NCBI GenBank assembly: GCA_949130485.1 | Contig: OX422188.1 | Coordinates: 3,348,222-3,412,221 of the forward strand | DNA: 64,000 nucleotides | DNA from: Agelas oroides | Lineage: Eukaryota > Porifera > Demospongiae > Agelasida > Agelasidae | Reading direction: 5' to 3' | In this document: positions 55,204-64,000 of the stretch, piece after piece | Layout of the letters: every line of letters begins with the position of its first letter | Position numbering within the stretch: position 1 is the first letter of the stretch | The notes under the pieces: generated by a model | Told to the model about the DNA's origin: nothing | The model's database searches: none | The model's input: only the letters and a program-made list of their open reading frames with translations | Position numbers and translations under genes: made by a program

Positions 55204-55327
55204 AAATACCGTGTAGAACTTTTGTATCAAGTTTTGGAGCAAGCTGAAAGTTTGGGTGAAGATATAGACACAAAAAAATTTGAAGTAAAATACGTACTCT
55301 CTTTCAGCTTGCTCCAAAACTTGATAG
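55204..55327. repeat. Hairpin: 26-bp arms
   Basis: TATCAAGTTTTGGAGCAAGC with TGAAAG at about 55215-55240 is matched in reverse at about 55296-55325. Spacer about 55 bp. Confidence 0.7.
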
Positions 55328-55646
55328 AAAAGTCCTATAACTGAACAATATACATACAGACATGGCTTCACATACGATATTTTAGCTAGGGTAACTGTTT
55401 CTTTAACCTGGGAGTTGAGAGCTCTAACCATCAAATAAGAAGATTCTACTATGATGTTCCTTAGCTTCATTGTCCTGTGAGAGTAAAGCAGTTTTGGAGG
55501 CCAGCCAGAGCATATCTTTTAGGACAGGCATGTTCAAAAATGTCATGATTAAGGGCTGGTTTTAGCTATTTGTGTGAGGTTGAGCTTGTGTTTGAGGTTT
55601 TAACTACTTGTCATTCCTGAGATTGCCATTTAATCACATCAAATAT

Positions 55647-56033
55647 CAGGGCCTAAAATATCTATTTTTTAACACTGCCCAATAGTGACTTGGGCTGCCG
55701 AAGTTCCTGCGGGAAATGTGGAAACATTTTGCACTTTTACAATGGCATGGAAACGCTTTCATTACATTTCAGAGGTTTCACGTTTAATTAATACAATAAC
55801 CATGTAACACATTTTTCGGTACAGCTTCTAAAAGTGTGAACCCAGCACTACCTTCTGTTAGATTTGAGTGACTGTCGTTTCAGTATCTTCTTTTTATCAG
55901 AAATGTTTTTATTCTTTCATGTGGATAATGGGATATTGTTTTTTAACACTGCCCAACTTAGAGTTTATCACTGCCCACTCTAGCTTAAATCACTGCACAA
56001 ATGGGCAGTGTTACCCCCTTATTTTAGGCCCTG
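55647..56033. mobile_element. hAT-like MITE, 387 bp, 8-bp target duplication
   Basis: Starts CAGGGCCTAAAATA and ends TATTTTAGGCCCTG in inverted form. TCAAATAT at 55639-55646 and 56034-56041. AACACTGCCC blocks repeat inside both ends. Confidence 0.85.
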
Positions 56034-56105
56034 TCAAATATAAAGCATGGGGTTGGTTTTGGATCTGGGACAAAGATTGGCATTCTCCCTGTCTGACCAA
56101 AAAAC

Positions 56106-56142
56106 TAGTCTCGTGCCCAGACCCCACCCGGGCACGAGACTA
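56106..56142. repeat. 37-bp palindrome of the TAGTCTCGTG family
   Basis: TAGTCTCGTGCCC and GGGCACGAGACTA face each other. Same terminus as the element at 598-914. Confidence 0.75.
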
Positions 56143-56724
56143 CCAAAAAACTGTGCAGCTGTTTGTGTAGAACCTTACATCCCCAGGAAGTACCACAAAG
56201 CTGCTTGCGCACACATGCAGCTGCAATTCAAATAAGGGCGGTAAGTTGACTTTTATGAGAGCAATTATAACCACATAATGAGATTCACTGGCCTGAACAG
56301 CTTGGCAGGGTCTACACAAACAGGAAATTGGTATATAGCAAAATGTCAGAACTAGTGTACCTACCCGCACGCCTTTGTAAATGTTTCAGAAGCAAGTTCC
56401 TGCCCAATTTAATATTGTACCCTTGTGAACAATTATTCTAGTTGAAGAATTTTCAATGTTATTATTTTCAGGCCTCTCCCATTTTTTACTTGTTGGTTTG
56501 ATGCTTGAATACAAATCAAAGAGAAAAAAATGATGGAATGAGGCAAAGAAACTGGGAGTTGTTGACATGCCTGTAATCACTGTAGATGCTTTTTCTGGTG
56601 AAAATGCCCACACTGTAGTGGGCAGGGCAACCCACAATTCAGTCTACTTAAGAATTGAATTTATGACGAGACTAGTGTGTACTAGTCTTGTTCCCAGGCT
56701 TTCCCCATGCATGAACAAAAAGCT

Positions 56725-57260
56725 GGATGGGGGCCTGGAAACCCAAACTTCCTTGGACACATTATCTGTTCCATCCCAGGCTCCCCTGGACACATTATGC
56801 ACTTTGTCCAAGACCCCCTTGGACACAATTTGTGTTTCAGCCCAGACCGCCCTGGACACAATTTGTGATTTGAGCTGGACCCCCTAGGACACAATTTGGG
56901 TTTCAGCCCAACCCCCCCTGGACACAATTTGGGTTTCAGCCCAGACCCCCTAGGACACAATTTGGGTTTCAGCCCAAACCCCCCTGGACACAATTTGGGT
57001 TTCAGCCCAGACTCCCCTTGACACAATTTGTGCTTCAGCCCAGACCCCCGTGGACACAATTTGTGAATTGAGCTGGACCCCCCTTTGACACATTATCTTT
57101 TCCATCCCAGACTCCCCTGGACACCTAATGTGATTTGCCCAAGACCCCCTTGGACATAATTTGTGTTTCAGCCCAGACCCCCCTGGACACAATTTGTGAT
57201 TTGAGCTGGCCCCCCTTGGACACATTAATTTCTGCCCATTATTTACCCCCCCAACGTAAT
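56725..57260. repeat. Satellite array 2, ~33-bp unit
   Basis: About 14-16 units of CCCCCTGGACACAATTTG with GGTTTCAGCCCAGA. The period equals 11 codons, so the minus strand stays open (KLCPGG-type repeats); I do not think it is coding. Units share CCCCTRGGACA with array 1. Confidence 0.85.
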
Positions 57261-58003
57261 TAACGCTCTTCCGAGGGGGGTGTATGCTTATAAAATGGAA
57301 TAGCCCAATGGACAACTTTGACTGCACCAAAATGAATGCACATTTCAAAAAATTCACAGCTTGTCTACGGGAGGGGCTCATTCACGAGTGCAAGCAAGCA
57401 TTACTAGCCCCACCTCTCTCCCTTATGTCGCTAAACAACTCACGGCTCTGTTCCACACACAACAACTCTTCAGCTTTCCTGTCAACGGCAACGTAGTACC
57501 AACGATATGTTGTGCATTCTAGTTAAAGCCCAGCCCACTGCAACACGCGAAGCACCGGGCGACGATCACCTACTAGGCTTGGCATACGATCGCAAGACCT
57601 GGGCTTGCCCAATGAGTACAGTCTTGGCCACTGTGGCCTTTCTGCTGCTTCTAGATACAAGCTTGCTTTCACAAGCAGGCACTACGCACTACTCACAGCT
57701 ACTGACACTACAACACTCTACTAAACTCCTTCATTTTTTTATTTTTTTATTTTTTTAAAGTCGATCTAAGCTTATCTTCAAAGTTCCGACTAGGTTCCGC
57801 CAGGCCACATCTTAACTAACTTAACTTAATTATAAACTGATTATTGGATGCCAATGCCGGCAGGAAATGGAGAAAATCACGGACAGTGAACGGATGAAGA
57901 CTCCCAAAACTGACTGTTCGCTAAAATTTTAACAAGACAAAGAAGTCTATCAGCTTGGATTCCAGGTTTGTCGACCTTGAAAGTAACAGGGTTCTCTGCC
58001 ACC

Positions 58004-58494
58004 TTAATTCGTGAAAGCATCCCGGTGCGTGCACTTTTCGTCCAACTAAAAACCAATTTTCTAGAAAAAGAATTTCAGCTCATTTCACTACTTTGACCTA
58101 CCAGGAAATGCAAACTCGCGTGGCATATTTCCTTTTTCCTTTCCGCGGCAAAAAGAATTCAGAAACGCGCGTTCCTTTTTGAAGAAAGCATAAAAGGAAT
58201 TCAGACTGATGCATTCCTTTTTCCTTTTTCTGAAGGAAACAAAAAAGGAATTCTAAATGATGCATTCCTTTTTCATTTATCTGAAGAAAGCACAAAAGGA
58301 ATTCAGAATGATTGGTTCCTCCATACCAAACCAGTGTGAAACCAGTTTCATGATTCAGTTGTCAAAGGCACATGACGACTGACCACTGACCAGCTGCAGC
58401 ACAGAAAAGTATCATACAGACAACTGACCATCCAGTACAGTTCACTAAAAGCTGTGAGTAGGCTATTTTTAGTGTAGCTACAAGTAGGCAGCTG
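58004..58494. other. Non-coding region with GGAATTC tandem units
   Basis: Three to four ~60-bp imperfect repeats with GCATTCCTTTTTC and AAAAGGAATTC between about 58130 and 58315. Confidence 0.55.
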
Positions 58495-58911
58495 CAGTGG
58501 CGTAGCCAAGCTGGGGCACACTGGGGCACGCGCCCTAGCAACCAGAGGCTGTGCCCCACCAACTGTAGGCGCGCTTGCAAATTATCAGCGCCGAAAGTGC
58601 CGTTGTCGACCGCGATCGGGCGCTTAACTTGAATACATTTAAAGTCTTGAATCTAGCAGCGCAGATAGCTATCTGTATCCTCAGAAATCGCGTGCAGTGA
58701 GATCAGGAGAGTGTACGAGACTTCGTTATAATAACGAAGTCTCGTACGCTCCCCTGATCTCACTGCACGCGAGTTTGCCGTATTACTTTACACTGCGCAC
58801 AAATCCGTACCGAAGGCATAGTGGGAGTGCTCGTTTTGCACAGAAATTCCCACAAACGGTAGTGTACCCATGCTGTGCCCTAGCATCGGCTGTGTCCTGG
58901 CTACGCCACTG
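58495..58911. mobile_element. hAT-like non-autonomous element, 417 bp, 8-bp target duplication
   Basis: Ends CAGTGGCGTAGCCAAG and, in reverse, CAGTGGCGTAGCCAGG. GGCAGCTG at 58487-58494 and 58912-58919. Inside, an 80-bp near-perfect palindrome (58688-58771) centres on TTCGTTATAATAACGAA. Confidence 0.9.
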
Positions 58912-58919
58912 GGCAGCTG

Positions 58920-60016
58920 AATGCAGCCTCTTACCTACGTGGTGTTCATAAGCCTTGCCCAATGCCGTGGGGGGAAAAGACCGTGCATGCCAGCATACAT
59001 AATAGAGCTACGAACAGTGCACTATTATCTATGATGCCAGCCATGCGTCGCAGCGTGCGATTTTCGAATTTGGACGCGGTTTTTACGGAAATACGTATAC
59101 TTCCATGTTATCAGGCTTGACTTTAACCCCTGGGCCACTGCAGATCTTTTGTATAATTATACTGCATTGCAAGCGAAGGAAGCTGGGCGGGCCTGGGAAC
59201 GAGGCTGACTTCCGTAGTTGCAAATAAGTAGCGGTATATAAGAAAAGTCCTGTGTGGCTAGGATGGCTCATGATTGTAAATTTCTTGATTACTCAAGCCA
59301 ATGAAACGATGATGGTAACTGCATAGTTAAAAATTTGTAAAATAAAAGTTTCAGTGGCTGGAGCCAGTAATCTAAATATAATAGGATGTAAAATCTTAAA
59401 GACTTTGAGTGTAAAAAAGTTGCAGCGTTCATGCTTGGACGTTCTGACTGGAGATCAACGGGCTCACACAGAGCTGCATTTCCAGGCAAGTTTGCAGAAG
59501 TTCTAGCCCCTGATAGACATAACAGAGACCCTTAGCAGGGCAAAGCTCAAGTGGCAAAATATCTACCCCATCATTTTGCTGTATGGCTGTCTCTCTTCTC
59601 ACTCAACGTTGCAGCAAGTCTCTTGTAGAAGATGTGGAAGCTCTTCCCATACCCCAGTTGATAGGGCTGGTGATATAAAAGGTGAATGCTTTACTTCTCT
59701 GATTCTCTGGTGATACGGCTTCTCTTGCTCATGCAAGATATAGATACACTACACATATGCAAGGAAAACGCAAGCTACTATGACTTGGACAGAAAGGAAG
59801 GGCACCTCTGCACAGTAGCAGATGGCACCCTGGTAGGGTGAACAACTGTTGCATGCTCCCTGCTGGATCTGTAACACAGCAGTATATACTGTCCTTCAGT
59901 GCCTGTTTATTAATCACTCCTTCCCGTCTCAATCAACAGTTTTCCACTCATGACCACAATGTAGTCTTGGCAACTGCAAATTCATTAGAGAACACAACTG
60001 CAAGACTTACTATAAG
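58920..60016. other. Non-coding region
   Basis: No gene recognised. A GGCGGGCCTGGGAACGAGGC terminus occurs near 59188. Confidence 0.4.
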
Positions 60017-61541
60017 TTGCAAATTCTCATGATTACTATGCTAATAAATTCTGCAGTGTTGCTTATACTCAGAGCACTGTAGAAGGGGCACAGTACTCCA
60101 TCACTGGCATCAAACTTAAGGTGGCGGGGAAGTCTTTCGGCGGAGGTTAACGAAAACATAAACTTGGGTTACGGTCAGGACCAGGGTTACTCCTAGTTTC
60201 AGGGTTAGGGTTTGCTTTAGGGCAATCTTGCTTTGCCTAATTTTAAAAAGGGTTTTAGTGGCTCATTAATATATTCATGAACCCAAAATTGCCACTCGAT
60301 GGACGCATCTACACACTCACTCTAGGTAGCGTCGTATTCACCAGTGTATCTCAAATCAATCTGTGCCAGCTTTTGTTCAGAGCTACTCTCAAAGTCAGGC
60401 TAGACTCATGTTTGTCACTACTCTTGGAATGGACAACTTTGACTGCACCAAAATGAATGCACATTTCAAAAAATTCACAGCTTGTCTACGGGAGGGGCTC
60501 ATTCACGAGTGGAAGCAAGCATTACTAGTCCCACCTCTCCCCATTATGTCGCTAAACAACTCACGGTTCTGTTCCACACGCAACTCCTCTGGAGCTTTCT
60601 TGTGTACTGCAGCCTACTACCAACGATATATTGCGCATTCTAGTTAAAGCCCAGCCCAGCACTCGGAGCACCAGGCCACGGTCACCTACTAGGCTTGGCA
60701 TACGATCGCAAGACCTGGGCCTACCCAGTGAGTTCAGTCTTGGCCACTGTAGCCTTTCTGCTGCTTCTAGACACAAGCTAGCTTTCACAAGCAGGCATTA
60801 CGCACTACTCACAACTACTGACACTACATCACTCTACTAAAACTCCTCTGTTTTTTTTTTTTTGTTTGTTTGTTTTTTTTGTTTTTTAAGTCGATCTAAG
60901 CTTATCTTCAAAGTTCCGACCACCACATGAGGGGTTCCGCCAGGCCACATCTTAACTAACTTAATTATAAACTGATTATTGAATGGCAATGCCGACAGGA
61001 AATGGGGAAAATCCCCAATTTTACGGACAGTGAACGGATGAAGACTCCCAAAACGGACTGTGCGCTAAACGTTTACAAAGACAAAGAATTCTATGAGCAT
61101 GGATTCCAGGTATGTTGACCTTGAAAACGCAGGGTTCCCTGCCACCTTAAATGATAGTTACTACTTTTAGTAGAAACAAGTACAAATGTTTTGCGCGTTC
61201 CATTCTTACTAGACATCTCACCAGCATTGGAGTGAGAAGTACAGTTTAATGTTACCTTGCTCTATTTTCAAGTTTGCTGAGATAGGCTGATATACAGCAC
61301 CAATTTAGAAGAGAATAAGGTAAGGTCATTTTAAATGGACTGTATTCAATGTTGGGAAATGTCACTTGTGAGCATTGGTGAGCTGACTGTTAATCTGGAG
61401 AGTAGTAGTGTTGACATGTCAAAGTAGTAACTATCATTTAAGTTTGATGCCAGTGATGGAGTACTGTGCCCCTTCTACAGTGCTCTGAGTATAAGCAACA
61501 CTGCAGAATTTATTAGCATAGTAATCATGAGAATTTGCAGT
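60017..61541. mobile_element. Outer palindromic element interrupted by TTAA element copy B
   Basis: The left arm 60017-60119 (TTGCAAATTCTCATGATTAC; AGCACTGTAGAAGGGGCACA; CCATCACTGGCATCAAAC) and its continuation 61147-61170 (TTAAATGATAGTTACTAC) are matched in reverse by 61418-61541. The arm is split exactly at TTAA by copy B. Confidence 0.8.
60120..61146. mobile_element. TTAA-flanked TIR element, copy B (uninterrupted), 1027 bp
   Basis: TTAA at 60116-60119 and 61147-61150. Ends GGTGGCGGGGAAG and, reversed, GGTGGCAGGGAACCC. A T-rich run is near 60850. It carries no credible transposase. Confidence 0.8.
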
Positions 61542-61649
61542 TTGCTGTCATGATGGATCAATCTTAACATCAAGATTGTTGTTTGGGAATCACCTGTTGA
61601 TAGCGATAAATAGACTATGTTTCAATTATCCATTGTTACATTAATGTTG

Positions 61650-62398
61650 ATCGCTTGAAATATTATTGCGATGTTAATATTTCCTAGAAATGTTATCGCC
61701 AAGCGCAACCTTTTTTAGCCTCGTTCCCAGGCCTCCCCCGTTTCTTGTTCTTCGGTTTGCATTCAGTATAATACACTGAAGAACAAAAAACGGGGGAGGC
61801 CTGGGAATGAGGCTAAATTCTTTTGTAGAAAATGTCATCGCCACCAGAATATTTGATTGGACACAGTTTCAAGGAGTGAATGACTCCCCTTGTCAGTGAC
61901 TCCCCAGTCACTCACTCCTAGGAGCTCTGATTCTCCTGGATCAGTGGCTCCATACGTGAGTGACTTTTACCTACGGTACATATATGAAAGTGTATAGATA
62001 CAGGTAGATGAAAAGAATTGGTACACAGCGAGAATGCTTAACTTTGCTCACACTGAATATTCGACTTACTACAAGGGTAAATCAATCTCAATACTGGTTA
62101 TCAAATGGGAAGGAGTTGGGGAATGAATACATAGCCACAGAAGCAGAAGCTCTCAAAGAAGAATCTGTGGTTTCGGTAGCAGAATTTATTTGGAGGTTGA
62201 TGTGCTGAAACGTGGCCCTACTGCAGCAAGGGGGTACGTATAATTTGGAAGAAATGACAAAATCATTGAAAATGTGGAAGTACTTACTAGATGCTTTGCA
62301 TTCCATGAGTGATCAAAATTCCTAGCTGCAATGATATTTTCTTGGCGATAAAATTTTCGAGAAAAATTTTTGTTGCAGTGATAATATTTTCAAGCAAT
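61650..62398. mobile_element. TIR element, ~750 bp, with nested MITE
   Basis: ATCGCTTGAAATATTATTGC and GTTATCGCCAAG on the left are matched in reverse by CTTGGCGATAAAATTTTCGA and ATAATATTTTCAAGCAAT on the right. A 100-bp palindromic MITE (61716-61815) sits just inside the left arm. Ends and target duplication not fixed. Confidence 0.6.
61716..61815. mobile_element. 100-bp palindromic MITE
   Basis: TAGCCTCGTTCCCAGGCCTC with CCCCGTTT and TTGTTCTTCGG faces the inverse GAAGAACAAAAAACGGGGGA and GGCCTGGGAATGAGGCTA. Confidence 0.8.
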
Positions 62399-63410
62399 CA
62401 AATTTATCGTAAAATACCTCGAAAAAAGCTTATCTTTCAAGTTCCCCAAACCGAAATTCTATTTCCACAAATTGGAAGACTATTGAACATTAGCATGAAC
62501 CACTTCTGTTTGTTATATTGTACAGACTGCAGGAGGGTTGAAAGAGTCTGTAAAAGATTACCAGAGCCTATACATGTATGTTCAGCTGAATCGTCAGCTC
62601 ACCAATGCGCACAAGTGATGGCATTTCTTTGCACTGATCATACCATTGTACCAGTAAATGCAGCTCTCAGTATAGCTTGTTTACTACCTTACTCTTCTGC
62701 TCTTCTCTTCTGAATAGCTGTTGCACACCAGACCTGGACAGAGCTACAGCTTACTGTGCATCAGCCTTGCTCATCATACTCGAAACCAATGCAACATGGA
62801 ACTCATGAGCATCAAACTGTACTTCTTGCTTCGATGCTGGCAAGATGTTGTAACAATCAAATGTGCAAAACTTTCATACATGTACATGTATGATCCCTTT
62901 ATTACACCGGTTTGCATAATCTTTGAAAATTGAATCGCAAACAGCTGAGCGGAAGTGGTTAATTACGGCACGGGCATTGCGCAATGGCAGGACGCGTGTG
63001 CTTCTGGCGGTATGAAGACGCCGAGGGGTTGTGAAGCTGCGCGCTTTGACGAGCATCACAATTTCGTGGTAAAATCAAGGTGAGTACCTAAGCCGTTTTC
63101 GAGTTATCGTTGTTTGACAAGTGGTCTGAACAAAGAAAGAAGAGAAAGAATACGAAAAATGGCACTTTTGCTACCGCACACTTTAGCTGTCTTCCGCGTA
63201 GCTTTAGGGCAACTATATGAGTCTTGCTGATCACAAATGCACTCAAAGAGGAAGCCTGGGCGCTTAAATAAGCTGTTTAGCGTGTTTGTGGTGCAGTTAT
63301 ACGGCTTTTGCTAAAGTATTGCATATATTGCGCGTCGGCGCCATCCCTACATAGAGAGTCTACCGACTCTCTGATAATTATATCTTTCTGAAAACGCATG
63401 GAAGCGTACG
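62399..63410. other. Mostly non-coding, with a GC-rich patch
   Basis: A GC-rich stretch at about 62960-63085 ends in AAG before GTGAGT (63079), a good splice donor. It could be the first exon of a plus-strand gene outside the window, but I see no clear coding frame. Confidence 0.3.
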
Positions 63411-63990
63411 CAGGCCCGTAGCCAGGATTTTTAGAAGGGGGGTTACATGGATGTCTGATTTGCATAAGTATGCAAGACTAGGGGGGTCTGGGGGCTTGCT
63501 CCCCCAGGAAATTTTTAGAAATTAGATGCTCTGAGATTGCTTCTGAGGCCATTTTGGGACAGAAGCAGAGCCGTAGTAGCTACATGGCTCGCGGAGTATT
63601 GCATCCAATTTTTGGCTGTCCATGTATGCATTTGCTAAGGCAGCTGACTTCGAATTTTCACGAGAGAAGGTACTAAGGTTGGCAGAACAGCAGGTGGGGT
63701 GACATCACTAGAAGGACAACTCTCGAGCGCCTGAACTAGCGATTTGTTTACGCACGTATTTACGCGCGTCTTCCATCGCAGCGGCGTAAAGAGCTTACGC
63801 GTTCGTTCCGCGCTGGTCCTCATCCTCCATGAACGAACTCGCATACTGTAGCTGCAACCAGACTTGTTTGGACAGCGGTGATTCTCAATAGCAGCGAGAC
63901 TAGTGGACCACTTTCAAACGGTAGGATACTTAAAATGTACAGTTTAGAGGTGTATATAAAATCTTTTACCCCCCCATGCCTACGGGCCTG
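63411..63990. mobile_element. CAGGCCCGTAG element, 580 bp, GTACG direct repeats
   Basis: Starts CAGGCCCGTAGCCAGG and ends CCTACGGGCCTG. GTACG lies at both borders (63406-63410, 63991-63995). Interior blocks recur at 30697-31490 and 39939-40700. Confidence 0.75.
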
Positions 63991-64000
63991 GTACGGTATA

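Larger units (their letters stand above)
53369..57306. mobile_element. 3938-bp TIR element with two satellite arrays
   Basis: The left end GGGCTATTCCATTT, then AAGCATACACCCCCCTCGG, and the inverse at the right end, over about 42 bp with about 2 mismatches. AAT at 53366-53368 and 57307-57309; copy B (CTTGGAATGGACAAC at 60421-60435) is the empty site. Inside: array 1 (53394-54200), about 2.5 kb of mostly non-coding sequence with a hAT MITE, and array 2 (56725-57260). No transposase was recognised. The superfamily is unclear; a 3-bp AAT duplication does not fit the TWA rule of Harbinger. Confidence 0.8.
53057..58003. mobile_element. TTAA-flanked TIR element, copy A, interrupted by a 3.9-kb insertion
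   Basis: TTAA at 53053-53056 and 58004-58007. Ends GGTGGCAGCGGAAG and, on the minus strand, GGTGGCAGAGAACCC. Removing 53369-57306 leaves about 1.0 kb, closely matching copy B at 60120-61146 over its length. TTAA duplication occurs in piggyBac and Kolobok elements; no transposase is present. Confidence 0.8.

Noticed and set aside
56682..57381. ORFs with an 11-residue KLCPGGSGLK repeat on the minus strand
   Set aside because: Period 33 bp equals 11 codons, so the frame stays open by construction; no start context or splice support.

Overview
The window is animal genomic DNA, AT-rich and crowded with transposons. I read it as probably a demosponge. The reasons are a tyrosine-kinase-like/coiled-coil/Kelch gene with small phase-0 exons, a secreted fibrinogen-domain gene, an astacin protease, a Helitron relative with the arginine-rich ETxEEREARLQ repeat followed by a DUF6570-like region, and TTAGGG-type telomeric repeats. 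The organism call is inference from gene architecture; no rRNA or mitochondrial marker is present.

Host genes: (1) 1-9360 (+), the 3' part of a kinase / coiled-coil / Kelch gene whose 5' end lies outside the window. (2) 10996-12357 (+), a secreted fibrinogen-related protein with one in-frame TAA inside the fibrinogen domain, so probably a pseudogene or null allele. (3) 29329-29928 (+), remains of a multi-exon gene of unknown function with a nonsense codon and a frameshift. (4) 34516-35863 (-), an intact two-exon secreted astacin metalloprotease with an unusual C-terminal C2 domain.

Mobile DNA fills most of the rest. A Helitron-type ORF (19910-21440, -) breaks off exactly at an interstitial telomeric array. 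A reverse-transcriptase element with a C-terminal zinc knuckle and restriction-like nuclease (22536-25590, -) is broken by one stop codon and by a 139-bp MITE with a 10-bp target duplication; a decayed relative lies at 38600-39770 (+). An intact 992-codon Penelope-like ORF (44641-47619, -) has its GIY-YIG nuclease at the N terminus (Naiad-type order) and is followed 0.33 kb downstream by a complete-looking hammerhead ribozyme. It lies between two long inverted minisatellite arms. At 50992-52002 a compact TIR cassette with TTA target duplication carries a TATA box, two overlapping ORFs and a polyA signal; a related sequence at about 42.5 kb shows the empty site. At 53-58 kb a 3.9-kb TIR element with two satellite arrays sits inside a TTAA-flanked element, and a second copy at 60-61 kb gives the empty site.

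The remaining sequence holds many small inverted-repeat elements (hAT-, Harbinger- and pogo-like MITEs and foldbacks), a 47-bp satellite, minisatellites and homopolymer runs. Nothing suggests operons. The host genes are independent units separated by transposon-derived DNA. The strongest items for follow-up are the ribozyme-bearing permuted Penelope-like element, the TTA cargo cassette, the 3.9-kb satellite-bearing element and the astacin-C2 fusion.
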